Of a DNA stretch of 64,000 nt, positions 56,113 to 64,000 are shown one piece after another. Each line of letters opens with the position of its first letter. Position 1 is the stretch's first letter. This stretch comes from CAVVGZ01 sp963841845 (GTDB lineage Bacteria > Chloroflexota > Anaerolineae > Anaerolineales > Anaerolineaceae), in the NCBI GenBank assembly GCA_963841845.1, contig CAWJEG010000012.1:124001-188000 (forward strand). Direction: 5' to 3'. The position numbers were made by a program, and so were the translations under genes. The notes beneath the pieces are model-generated. The model had not been told where the DNA came from. It searched no databases and saw only the letters and a list, made by a program, of their open reading frames with translations.

Positions 56113-56250
56113 ACCAAAGTAGAGTGCATTCTTCGATGTGTTGTTAACAATGCTGTTCGCCCGTGTCAAATACTATACCCATTCTTCGCTCTGTGCCGCT
56201 AAAGCCGGCACGCTTTCAAAACACATTCTTAAATGGTACAAAGTTTATTT

Positions 56251-56476
56251 ATGGAGCTTGAAATGAGAATGTCAGAGGCAATCGATGGTTTTATTATATT
56301 CAATAACCTCAGATTTAGTCCAGTTACATCGGAGTACTACGAGAGAGGTTTAAGAATTGTCTGCTGGTACCTTGGGAACCCGGAAATTACGGCGGTACGA
56401 GAAAGGTGACCTTACCTAGGAAGCTGTGCAGGATATTATTAGCTACACCCTATATAGAATTAATAAGCAAGGATAA
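56251..56476 (+). pseudogene. integrase N-terminal (SAM-like) domain relic
   Basis: From ATG 56251 (or 56263, preceded by GGAG) the frame encodes about 50 residues, including SEAIDGFIIFNNLRFSP and SEYYERGLRIVCWYLGNP, which fits the core-binding domain of tyrosine recombinases (helix-rich, E-Y-Y-E-R-x-L-R, then W-L-G). It ends at a TGA at 56407; the +1 frame continues DLT, a stop, then EAVQDIISYTLYRINKQG. One frameshift and one stop therefore break it, and no catalytic domain (R...HxxR...Y) follows. A remnant of the element's own integrase is the simplest reading. Confidence 0.55.
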
Positions 56477-57108
56477 TAAAAGGGGGGAAAGGCTGAATAC
56501 TATCGCCAGATTGATGATATTTTTAGTAGACAAGTTCAGCAAAGTCTACAAAAATTTATTACCGGCATTCCACGTCGTGTAATCATAAAAACGGCTTTTT
56601 CAGCCAAGATAAACGCGCCATAATTATTTCTCCCACCCAGATGATGAAAATTATATATTAATGGTGTAATGCTCTAAATATGAGCAGAAAACAAGCCCAT
56701 ATCTCCCAATTTTTCTATAAAAACACTCCTCCCTGTATTTTCAGATTGAAAATATACGAGTTTTGTCAGGTTAGATTTTACCCATAGGTGAAAGGAAAAG
56801 TGGTTGGATCAACTAACTTTCACCTCCCCCTTTTGCATGTTAAAATTGGAGAAAATATAAACAATAGTGTGAAAAAGAACTTAATTTTGATCAATAAAAT
56901 TGATTTTGCAGCCAAGTAACTGACGTCAAATGCAGGTCTATTTCTTTTAAGAGAATAATTCCAAAATCCTTCGTCGGTTGAAAAAAAAGAAGATAATTTG
57001 GTGTTGACGTGTAATTCGGGTATACGTAATATACATTCCAAAGAGTGTTTATTAGACAAAAATGAAGCGGCTCTGCTGCTCTTTTTGTAGAAAATTGGAG
57101 TAAATCAA
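56477..57108. other. 632-nt non-coding remnant inside the element
   Basis: Contains a short frame AEYYRQIDDIF (56492-56524) that recurs near the right end. The remainder is AT-rich with no supported gene. The reverse-strand open frame at 56820-57059 has no family features. Confidence 0.4.
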
Positions 57109-57450
57109 ATGTTTATGATTATGTTTGTTTTGAATGACACATCCCACCTTAACCAGATTTTGGATGCCTGGTCCAATCTGGGTGCATCAGGGGCAACAAT
57201 CATTGAGAGCACTGGGCTTCATCGATATAAACTCAAGCATTTACCAATGCGGTATACCTATGGCGACACCTCATTGGAGGAAAGCGGCAATTACACATTA
57301 TTTACGATAGTGGAAAGCGAAAATTCGGTCCAATTGTGTCTGCAATCCATTGAACAAATTGTAGGCGATTTGGATGAACCAAATACAGGGGTATTTTCTG
57401 CCTGGCCGCTAACCATCACAAAGGGTATTCCATTGCGCAGAAATGTCTGA
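57109..57450 (+). CDS. P-II-like small protein
   Basis: This 113-residue protein has a ferredoxin-like, P-II-type pattern: beta strand FMIMFVLND, helix LNQILDAWSNLGASGATIIE ending in STGL, a 25-residue polar loop (position of a T-loop), then a second beta-alpha-beta unit (YTLFTIVESENS, QLCLQSIEQIVGDL, GVFSAWPLTI). GGAG lies 9-12 nt before the ATG. It sits 11 nt before a CaCA exchanger gene, a layout like other P-II-like proteins that regulate a neighbouring transporter. Effector and partner are not proven. Confidence 0.65.
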   Translation: MFMIMFVLNDTSHLNQILDAWSNLGASGATIIESTGLHRYKLKHLPMRYTYGDTSLEESGNYTLFTIVESENSVQLCLQSIEQIVGDLDEPNTGVFSAWPLTITKGIPLRRNV

Positions 57451-57461
57451 GAGGTCTATCA

Positions 57462-58442
57462 ATGGTTTGGATAAAATTTGCGGTTACTGCGGTATTGATC
57501 GTCTTAGCCGCAACTCAATTAGCCAAGTACGGTGACATCATTGCTGTCCGTACTCGCCTGGGGGGTATGTTTATTGGGGTTTTATTATTGGCAGGGGCAA
57601 CCTCCCTTCCAGAAGTGCTCACTTCCATTAGCTCGCTGAACCAGAATTCGCCAAATCTGGCCGCCGGTAACCTTTTAGGAAGCAACACAATTAACATGCT
57701 TTTGCTGGCGGTTATCGATATCGTCAACAGGAACCAACGTCTCCTGAGAAAAGCGGCCCTCAAGCATGCGCTTACCGGAAGTCTGGCCGTTTTTATGATC
57801 GGGTTAGTGGTATTTTTTATGCTTGCGGATATTAATTTAAAAATTGGCTGGGTGGGTATCGACAGCCTGTTGATTATTGCTGCATATGTTGTCGCCATTC
57901 GTCTTGTACAAGGAAATACAATTCACGTTTCACATCCGAATATATCGCCTGATATTCCGGAAGGAACTGCAGGCTTACGTAAAGGAATCATTGGATTCTT
58001 GCTTGCTGCTGGCGCTCTAGTTGTGGTAACTCCAATCATGGTTCAAGGTGCAAACGAGATCGCTGTGATCACCGGTTTAGGGACCACATTTATTGGAACA
58101 ACTCTGGTCGCCCTGGTGACATCCCTCCCAGAATTGGTAACTACACTGGCCGCGATAAAAATCGGGGCGGATGATATGGCAATTGGAAATTTATTTGGAA
58201 GCAATATGTTTAATATGTTCGCCATCGGCTTGACTGACGTTTTCTATACACAAGGGCGATTTCTGGCAGCGATTGATCCCTCATTCTTACTGGTAGGTGT
58301 TGTTGGCTTATTAATGACAGTGATGGGATTGATTGGAAATTTGGCGAAACTGGAAAAACGAATATGGTTTATCGAGGTAGATGCTTTGGCCTTGATCATA
58401 TTTTATTTTGCAAGTCTCTGGCTTTTATATACTCAGGGCTGA
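57462..58442 (+). CDS. CaCA-superfamily cation exchanger (sodium:calcium type)
   Basis: This 326-residue inner-membrane antiporter with about ten TMs in two inverted halves has both alpha-repeats intact: GATSLPEVLTSI with GNLLGSNTINM, and VTSLPELVTTLAAI with GNLFGSNMFNM, including the conserved Glu residues and the GSN motifs that bind cation. It may exchange Ca2+ or another cation for Na+ or H+. GAGAGG precedes the ATG. It is coupled to the P-II-like gene by an 11-nt gap and has no frame damage, unlike the surrounding integrase remnants. Confidence 0.88.
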   Translation: MVWIKFAVTAVLIVLAATQLAKYGDIIAVRTRLGGMFIGVLLLAGATSLPEVLTSISSLNQNSPNLAAGNLLGSNTINMLLLAVIDIVNRNQRLLRKAALKHALTGSLAVFMIGLVVFFMLADINLKIGWVGIDSLLIIAAYVVAIRLVQGNTIHVSHPNISPDIPEGTAGLRKGIIGFLLAAGALVVVTPIMVQGANEIAVITGLGTTFIGTTLVALVTSLPELVTTLAAIKIGADDMAIGNLFGSNMFNMFAIGLTDVFYTQGRFLAAIDPSFLLVGVVGLLMTVMGLIGNLAKLEKRIWFIEVDALALIIFYFASLWLLYTQG

Positions 58443-58514
58443 GATGCTCGCAATTACCGAGGAAACTAAATAAGGGCAGCCAGCAGAAAAAGGAAAATGA
58501 AACGGAAAAATAAA

Positions 58515-58539
58515 GCTGAATACTAACGCCAGATTGATG
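58515..58539 (+). repeat. second copy of a 25-nt block (first at 56492)
   Basis: Matches 56492-56516 at 24 of 25 bases. A third, more diverged copy at about 58762-58781 still encodes YYYRQIG. Conservation at the protein level suggests remnants of homologous coding sequence. Confidence 0.6.
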
Positions 58540-58581
58540 CTATCGAATACGATGGAAACGGGCTTCTTGTAAGGCACTTAG

Positions 58582-58731
58582 CTCAATTCGCCTGAAGGTG
58601 ATGCTTTTTTGAAAGGGAGATTTTTACAGAGAGTATTACGTTTTGATCAGCCATGGCAGATTATGAGAAACCTGGCACGGGAAGACATTCAGGAAATAAT
58701 TGCTTTCGCAGCTTTCAAATCAAACAAATGA
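58582..58731 (+). pseudogene. second integrase-domain relic
   Basis: An open stretch of 49 residues contains RFLQRVLRFDQPWQ and LAREDIQEIIAFAAFKSNK. Its order and spacing match the left relic (YERGLRIVCWYLGNP ... EAVQDIISYTLYRINK). There is no start codon context and stops lie on both sides, so it is a fragment. Confidence 0.45.
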
Positions 58732-58980
58732 TGAGATTTGTAAAGAATAAAACGGTTATAATACTACTACCGCCAAATCGGCGAGGCAATAACGATCGTC
58801 GGTAAAAAAACTAGTTATGAAAACCTGGCCGCACTGTTTGGATAATTTGCGAGGTGCCTGGGTGAAAAAGAAAGCGAGGAGGATGAAAATAATACTTAAC
58901 TATGAGTTCATCCCATACAATTTTCATACCTAGACTCTGATGAACGTTACCACCAAAAATGAGAGTAACGCATATGTTAT
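58732..58980. other. right-end element DNA without gene
   Basis: Holds the YYYRQIGEAITIVG fragment (about 58762-58842) and, near the right repeat, CGTTAC...GTAACG, a 6-bp inverted repeat (about 58945-58970). No convincing promoter is seen before the tRNA. Confidence 0.4.
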
Positions 58981-59020
58981 CGGGCGGGTAGCTCAGTTGG
59001 TTAGAGCGCGTCCCTTACAA
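58981..59020 (+). repeat. right 40-bp direct repeat (attR)
   Basis: Identical to 56012-56051; supplies the 5' half of the complete tRNA-Val. Confidence 0.85.
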
Positions 59021-59055
59021 GGATGAGGTCGCAGGTTCGAGTCCTGTTCCGCCCA
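58982..59055 (+). tRNA. tRNA-Val(UAC)
   Basis: This is a 74-nt cloverleaf. The acceptor GGGCGGG pairs with TCCGCCC, D-stem GCTC/GAGC, anticodon stem CGTCC/GGATG with loop CTTACAA (anticodon TAC), T-stem GCAGG/CCTGT with TTCGAGT loop, discriminator A. CCA is not encoded. The 5' half belongs to the att repeat. Upstream there is only a TATGTT so close (3 nt) that transcription would start inside the tRNA, so its promoter is in doubt. Confidence 0.95.
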
Positions 59056-59174
59056 CACCATTCCTGGATAAAACCAGCTTACGACTGATAGAAATATTAT
59101 ATCCTCCTGATCCAGAAAACCGCATCCATCACACGTTTTTCTCCCAAATAAGTCATTAAGACAGCCATTACTAT

Positions 59175-60342
59175 TTAAAACTGGCCCTGCATGGATTGAG
59201 CATAACCGGTCAATTCCACATAGCCTTTTCCGCCAACCGGTACCCCATCATATTCTCCCGCCACGTCTACTGCCCCTTCCCAGTATATGAAATTCAGGTT
59301 CAATTCCTGGTCATCGAGCAGGGGTTCAACATCTAATGACAGACCTTCACTTGGTACTTCGATTTGCCATTTGGACGGGTAAACAGCCCCGGATTGGGCA
59401 CTCTCCCAGGTATCATTAACCTGGATCTTGAATTCCCCGGCATTCAGTGCCCGGGAGTTTCCCTGGGGATCAATCCAGATGCCCCGTGAATAAGGGTCGA
59501 TCTCTCCCTGGCTGTTGCGGATGGTATACACCATCAATTCATACCCGTTATCAAGCTGCAGGGCAAACCAGTCCCAGCCGACCTGGTCCTGGCTCAAGGC
59601 GCTGGTGCTGAATTCATGGTCCATCCAGCTGCTGCCATCCACCTGGAATTGCTCGGCGCCGATTGTGACGTTTCCGTTCGAAACCAGCCTCGGGAGGGAG
59701 TAATACATGGAGGCATTGCCTTCCTCCGGACCTTTCTGGCTGTATCCATCCTCTCCCTGCAGTATGGGACCTTTGCTGTCATTTAAGGTTAAATCCAGCC
59801 GGATATCCCCCTCGGAAGCTTGGAGCCGGTAGGTATCTGTGTCAACCTCCTCCACGGACCAGTCTTCCAGCCAGACCCTCAATTCAGGGTCTGCAGACGC
59901 CCCGGCCAGCCCGGCTGCACCGCGCCCAAGGCGATCGAAATAATAAAAACTCCTATCCCGGACATCCGTGATCGCAAAATGCGCCAGGTATACCTGTTCT
60001 GCTGCCCACTGCGACGTAGCGGGAGACTCTCAGGTCTTCCGGAAGGATGGCTCGCCGGAAAAAGGTGAGCTGGTAGCCAAACTCTCTTCCATCTTTGGAG
60101 ACCAGGTTGCCGGTGTAATACCACCACTCCGTTTGGTAGTCCGGATGGGCAGCATGATCCTTGGGGAACTCCAGTTGGACATCCGGGCTGGCAGCCTGGA
60201 AATTGCCCTGGACAGCCGGGGAGGGTATGAGCAGTTGTGTATCTGCCTGTTGTGTCACTCCTGAGCATCCTGCAGCGACAACAAATAGGAGCAGCAGGTT
60301 CATTTTCAGCCAAATAATTCTCTGCAGTCTGCCTTTACTCAT
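59175..60342 (-). CDS. CrtC/AttH-like lipoprotein (frameshifted)
   Basis: This secreted lipoprotein of about 388 residues has lipobox FVVAAGC, then the lipocalin-like CrtC/AttH family landmarks FPKDHAAHPDYQTEWWYYTG, EFGYQLTFFRRAI and, after correction, EQVYLAHFAITDVRDRSFYY, with SSWMDHEFSTSALSQDQVGW later. The break at about 60005 is one extra G (GTGGGCAGC for GTGGCAGC). Family proteins are often called carotenoid 1,2-hydratase, but the predicted export and the FtsX/ABC neighbours favour a secreted role, as in other AttH-type operons. It starts 8 nt inside the permease gene (ATGAGTAA) after correcting that gene too. Confidence 0.85.
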
Positions 60343-62900
60343 AACGGATGGCCTCCACTGTGTGCATTTTTACCAGCCGGTAAGCAGGGTAGATACCAGC
60401 TAGCAAGGCTGCCGCCTACCGCTACCAGTAATGCTTGAATATATACCTCCGGCTGGCTGGAGAGTTGCAGTGTCCATCCAAATGACCGCCGGTTAATGAT
60501 GTAAACCAGGATGTATGCCAGAATATAGCCGGTTGGCGCAGCCAGCACCCCTGCAATAAACCCCATTATCCCGGTTTCCAGCATGACCAGCCCCCACATT
60601 TGCCTGCCGGTCAGGCCAAGAGCCCTCAGGATCCCCATTTCCCTCTGTTTTTCCAGCTGGAGCAGCAAAAGGGTATTTAGTATCCCGATAAAAGCCACAA
60701 CAGTCGCCAGGATGCGCAGGGCGGAGGTGATCGCAAATGTGCGGTCAAAAATCTTCATCACCTCGGCGCGCAGTTCTTTGTTGGGACGCACCAGCAGGCT
60801 TTGGTCCGTGATTAGACTTTGCTCCAAATCGCTGGCAATCAGGTCTGAATCCACACCATCCTCAAGCCGGATTCCAATTGCAGTGACGGATGGGTCCTGC
60901 CAGAGGTTTTGATAGACATCATTGGCCATTAAAACGGTACCCGTTGTCGAGGAGTAATCAAAGAATACGCCCAGAACCTCAAAATCCTGCCAACCGTTGT
61001 TTGTAAGCAGCCGCAGAGAACTTCCCGGGGAAAGTAAATCCAACCTTCTGGCAAGCGGCTCAGAAACCAGGATGCCCCCTTTCTCCATTTCCTCCCAGAT
61101 TTGCCCGCGGTCAACTGACTTTTGTAAGAATAACCGCTCAAAACCGATATCGCTGTTGGTTGTGGAATCTATATCCACCGCCCCTAAGCTGGATTCCAGG
61201 GTTGTGGAGCGCAGGATATCCACTCTTTTCACCCCCGGAAGCTCCTCCAGCTGGTTGAGGATTCCAGGGTCTATGATGGAGGTCGCCGATGTTGCCGAGA
61301 AGCTGGGTGCAGAAATATAAATGTCACCCTGCAGACTCTCAGACAGCCATACCTGCACTGTGTAGCGAAAGCTTTCAATCATTACCCCCACCCCGATGGA
61401 CACAGCCAATGCGATCATCAAGGCGGTGACCGCTACGGATGTTCGGCTGATTGTTTTCCCCAGGTTGCGCGGCGCCATTTTTCCCAGCAGTCCAAAGGGT
61501 ATGCTCAACAGCGGGGCAAATCCTTTCAGCATTAACGCCATAGCCAAACCTGCCATCAAGGCAATCGCCATTACGATGGCGAAAGTACCCCCGAACCCCA
61601 TCAGGATATTGTCCCTGTGAATGGAAAACAGCAGCAGTCCTGCCAGGAACAGCAATACACCCCCCGCAGCGGCCAGGCGAATATTCTTATCAGCCTTCGT
61701 CTCCAATCCTGAGCGTTGCATGGCAAGGTATGGAGGTGTGGTGGATGCCTCCACGGCCGGGAATACAGCCGCCAGCATGGTGGCAATAATTCCCAGGGCA
61801 GCGCCGCGGACCAGGCTGGCAGCCGGGACAGTTACCGACTGTACAGTTGTTGTGAAAAATAAATCCTCAATCGTCTGGGATACCAGTTTCACTGTTTCCT
61901 GAGATAGAACAAGCCCCAACCCAATCCCCAGGGTACTGCCAATTAAACCCACCAGAAAGGCTTCTCCCAACACCAGGGTAAATACCTCGCGCCTGGTAAT
62001 TCCCAGGCTGCGCATCGTACCATAAAGAGATCTGCGCTGAACAACTGCAAAAGTCATCGTGTTGTAGATTAGAAATAGCCCTACCAGCAGGGCCAGCATG
62101 CTCAGGGCAGTCAGGTTTAATTTAAAAGCCTCGGTCATCTCCCGTATGGCTCCTTGCCGAGCCGATGCCTCTATCAGCCGGGTACCTTCCGGGAGCCAGT
62201 TGGTAATCTTCGCCGCTGTTTCGGGATCATTTTCAGGAAGGATGAGATCAATGCTGTCAATCCACCCGCTCCGGCCGGTAATTTCCTGGGCAGTTGCAAT
62301 ATCAGCAATGATGACGCCGTTGAGCTGCCGGCGCGTGATATCATCCGGTGAATCCAGAAGTCCGGCAACAAATGCCTGCCTGGTCAATCCGTCCGCCTCA
62401 ATCGTGATCGAAGAGCCTGGTTGTAAATCCATTTGCCTGGCGAGATCAAGCGAGATATATACCGCTCCTGGCTTGCTTAGAAAGGTGATTAATTGCTCGA
62501 AATTTACTGACTGGTTCCAGGCAATATAATTCCGGAAAGGAGCATCAGCAAATGGATCCAGCCCCAGCAGCTGGAATGTTTTCTCCCCCAACTGGGGAGA
62601 GGTGACATAATTGGAGATCAGCGGGGCAGCTGTCCGGCTGATTCCGGCAGCCTTGAAGTCGGTGTAAATATTCTCATCCAATCCTTGCGGACCGCCAATA
62701 ATTTGATGGGTTGCTTTACCAGCCAGGGCTTCCGTGCTGAGGGTGAATGATACAGCTGCGCTTTGATTGGCTACATCGATCGACACGGCAACGGCTACCC
62801 CTAGCGCCACACCAAGGATCATCATCACGCTTTGCAAGAGATGCCTTTGCAGATAGCGGTAGCTGATCCTCCACATTCCAAGGGGAAAAAGTGGCGGCAT
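60335..62900 (-). CDS. FtsX-like ABC transporter permease (frameshifted at 3' end)
   Basis: This MacB/LolC-like permease has about 855 residues with two FtsX domains: TM1, a large periplasmic MacB_PCD-like domain (about 45-240), three TMs, a second TM and periplasmic block, and three final TMs. Landmarks: QRRSLYGTMRSLGITRREVF and KQREMGILRALGLTGRQMWG. The open frame ends SLASWYLPCLP, but the next frame gives LLAGIYPAYRLVKMHTVEA and IRYE, then TAA at 60335-60337, the canonical FtsX C-terminus; one extra G near 60410 explains it. The ATG at 62900 overlaps the ATPase stop (ATGA). Probably mechanotransmission or lipoprotein release, not classical import. Confidence 0.88.
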
Positions 62901-63649
62901 CAACAGTCCCTGTTTTCTAATAGTTTGCCATTGCAGAGGGCGAACCTGGCATCGGCATAGCTGGCAGCTTCCTGGCTGTGGGTGACCATGATCACATTTT
63001 TACCTGTCTGGCGGGTTAACCTGTCCAGCAGGTCCAAAATCTGCCGGCCAGTCTCTTCATCCAGATTCCCGGTGGGTTCATCCGCCAGCACCAGGGCAGG
63101 ATCATGAACCAACGCCCGGGCAATTGCCACCCGCTGCTGCTCACCACCCGACAGCTTGTCCGGGAATGTCTTCACCCTGTCCAACAAGCCTACTTCGTCT
63201 AAAAGGCTTTTTGCCCTTTCAATCCCGGCAGCTTTATAGGTTCCGTTTAGTTCCAGGGGTAAGGTGACATTTTCCCATACTGTCAGGGTTGGGATCAGGT
63301 TAAAGAACTGGAATACAAAACCGATCATCCGCCGCCTGAAAAGGGTCAGCTCAAGATCTCCCAGGGCAGCCAAATCCCTGCCCATAAAGTTGATTCTGCC
63401 CTGGTCAGCCCGGTCGATACCGCTGATCAGATTTAATAAGGTTGTCTTTCCGGTTCCGCTTTTACCCAGGACAGCAATAGATTCCCCCGGAAAAACCTCC
63501 AATTGTGCCTGATCCAAAACAACCCGGACTTTTTCTCCCTCCTGGTAAGACTTGGATAAGCCTTCAATCACCAGGATTGGTATTCTTTCATCAATACCTA
63601 CCTGCACTGTCTCCAAATTTCCAGGAGAATTGTTAATTTGACGATTCAT
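62900..63649 (-). CDS. ABC transporter ATP-binding protein (LolD/MacB type)
   Basis: This 249-residue nucleotide-binding subunit has Walker A GKSGTGKTTLLNLI, Q-loop FVFQFFNLIPTLTVWENV, signature LSGGEQQRVAIARALVHDP and Walker B LVLADEPTGNLDEETG. The LNLISGIDRADQG and FNLIPTLTV stretches are typical of LolD/MacB/FtsE-like ATPases. It is first in a three-gene unit: ATPase, permease (ATGA overlap), lipoprotein. Confidence 0.95.
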   Translation of the reverse strand: MNRQINNSPGNLETVQVGIDERIPILVIEGLSKSYQEGEKVRVVLDQAQLEVFPGESIAVLGKSGTGKTTLLNLISGIDRADQGRINFMGRDLAALGDLELTLFRRRMIGFVFQFFNLIPTLTVWENVTLPLELNGTYKAAGIERAKSLLDEVGLLDRVKTFPDKLSGGEQQRVAIARALVHDPALVLADEPTGNLDEETGRQILDLLDRLTRQTGKNVIMVTHSQEAASYADARFALCNGKLLENRDC

Positions 63650-63805
63650 ATTGGGATAAATCCTTAAGTTTCGACATTATTTATTGATCAAATTGTAAAT
63701 CATTGGAGCATGATTTGGATAACGTTTGTGTAACCTTATCGCGAAAGCGGGAAGAATTTGCGGTAAATTAACAATTTTCTAAGACAATCTACCCGGCAAA
63801 TCCTG

Positions 63806-63811
63806 TATAAT
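63806..63811 (+). promoter_or_regulatory. -10 box of ssrA
   Basis: TATAAT ends 8 nt before the GGGGATG tmRNA 5' end. AAGACA at 63781-63786 (19-nt spacer) may be a weak -35. Confidence 0.55.
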
Positions 63812-63819
63812 AAGGTTGA

Positions 63820-64000
63820 GGGGATGACAGGCTTCGACGGGAGAGGCTGGCCCCGGACTGCGAGTCGAGAGGTGCCGACCTCGGAAAATCAGCACAAAAA
63901 AACAAGTGCCAATCGCACTACACTACGCGGCGATGCCCCTCGCTGCTTAATTGCAGCTAAGGCAAAACCCAAGGTCTCCTCGTGAGACCCGTCCGCCTAC
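63820..64000 (+). ncRNA. ssrA: tmRNA (partial, runs off right edge)
   Basis: tmRNA rescues stalled ribosomes by adding a degradation tag. The 5' end GGGGATGACAGGCTTCGACGG is the conserved tmRNA acceptor/D-like part. The tag frame ends MPLAA-stop (ATGCCCCTCGCTGCTTAA) with the stop in the usual hairpin (GCTGC...GCAGC). Upstream codons in this frame read VPIALHYAA. The likely resume codon GCA is out of frame by one across a 7-A run. The 3' half lies beyond the window. Confidence 0.92.

Larger units (their letters stand above)
56012..59020 (+). mobile_element. decayed tRNA-Val-integrated element (about 3 kb)
   Basis: The interval is bounded by the 40-bp tRNA repeat. Inside are a 16-bp inverted repeat beside the left end, integrase relics at both ends, three diverged copies of a short block encoding YYRQI, and two intact genes (P-II-like protein; CaCA exchanger). 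Deleting one repeat plus the interval would rejoin promoter, 5' half and 3' half into a normal tRNA-Val gene, so this is the insertion. No intact recombinase, replication or transfer gene is present. Whether the two intact genes arrived with the element is inference. Confidence 0.7.

Noticed and set aside
56820..57059. Reverse-strand 79-codon ORF inside the element
   Set aside because: No family features, no ribosome site, AT-rich sequence where chance ORFs are expected.
59175..60342. Carotenoid hydratase in carotenoid biosynthesis
   Set aside because: Lipoprotein signal and FtsX/ABC neighbours argue for a secreted AttH-like role; no carotenoid genes nearby.
1..64000. CRISPR array
   Set aside because: No regularly spaced repeat units seen; the repeats found are the tRNA att pair and coding Ig-like units.

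Overview
This 64 kb stretch looks like a Chloroflexota (Anaerolineae-type) chromosome. The evidence is a run of DUF2298 (Chlor_Arch_YYY) and Agl23-like membrane proteins known mainly from Chloroflexi and archaea, a mevalonate kinase beside an isopentenyl phosphate kinase, a topoisomerase I with an extra N-terminal zinc ribbon, and secreted lipoproteins with an NBR1-type Ig-like domain. The assignment rests on gene content read by eye, without a database search.

Layout. 1-22.3 kb, minus strand: tlyA, lepA, a flippase-like membrane protein, an NAD sugar epimerase, a GT4 glycosyltransferase, a methyltransferase, four very large polytopic membrane proteins (GT39-like, GT39+DUF2298 fusion, DUF2298, Agl23-like), cmk, and a membrane sensor histidine kinase running off the left edge. 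22.3-26.7 kb, plus strand: UbiA-family decaprenyl-phosphate phosphoribosyltransferase, mevalonate kinase, isopentenyl phosphate kinase, dGTPase, greA. 26.8-35.1 kb, minus strand: a two-TM protein, topA, GDP-mannose pyrophosphorylase, dprA, rimM, khpA, rpsP, ffh. 35.4-43.3 kb, plus strand: DegV, DUF1015, an M23 peptidase lipoprotein, two NBR1-Ig lipoproteins and a large repeat-rich secreted protein. This block carries many apparent single-base insertions that break frames whose protein sense is otherwise well preserved. 43.3-55.9 kb: queG, a TolB-like protein, a LysM protein, uvrA, an MFS permease, ruvA, a SpoU methyltransferase, ruvC, yebC, an FAH-family enzyme. 56.0-59.06 kb: a tRNA-Val(UAC) gene split by about 3 kb of inserted DNA. 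59.2-63.6 kb, minus strand: ABC ATPase, FtsX-like permease and a CrtC/AttH-like lipoprotein. The right edge holds the start of tmRNA (ssrA).

How parts fit. Isoprenoid precursor enzymes, a polyprenyl-phosphate phosphoribosyltransferase, a GDP-mannose synthase, a flippase-like protein and at least three GT-C-like membrane proteins make a plausible lipid-linked glycosylation system of unknown product. This is inference from neighbourhood.

The strongest non-routine signal is the tRNA-Val locus. A 40-bp direct repeat of the tRNA 5' half bounds a decayed integrative element. It has integrase relics near both ends, a long inverted repeat against the left repeat, and two intact cargo genes (a P-II-like protein and a CaCA-type exchanger). 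The complete tRNA is at the right end, whereas the good -10 box stayed with the truncated left copy.

Almost every recognisable frame break in this window is explained by extra bases (net +1 or +2), densest at 35.4-42.7 kb, which points to sequencing or assembly error more than pseudogenisation.
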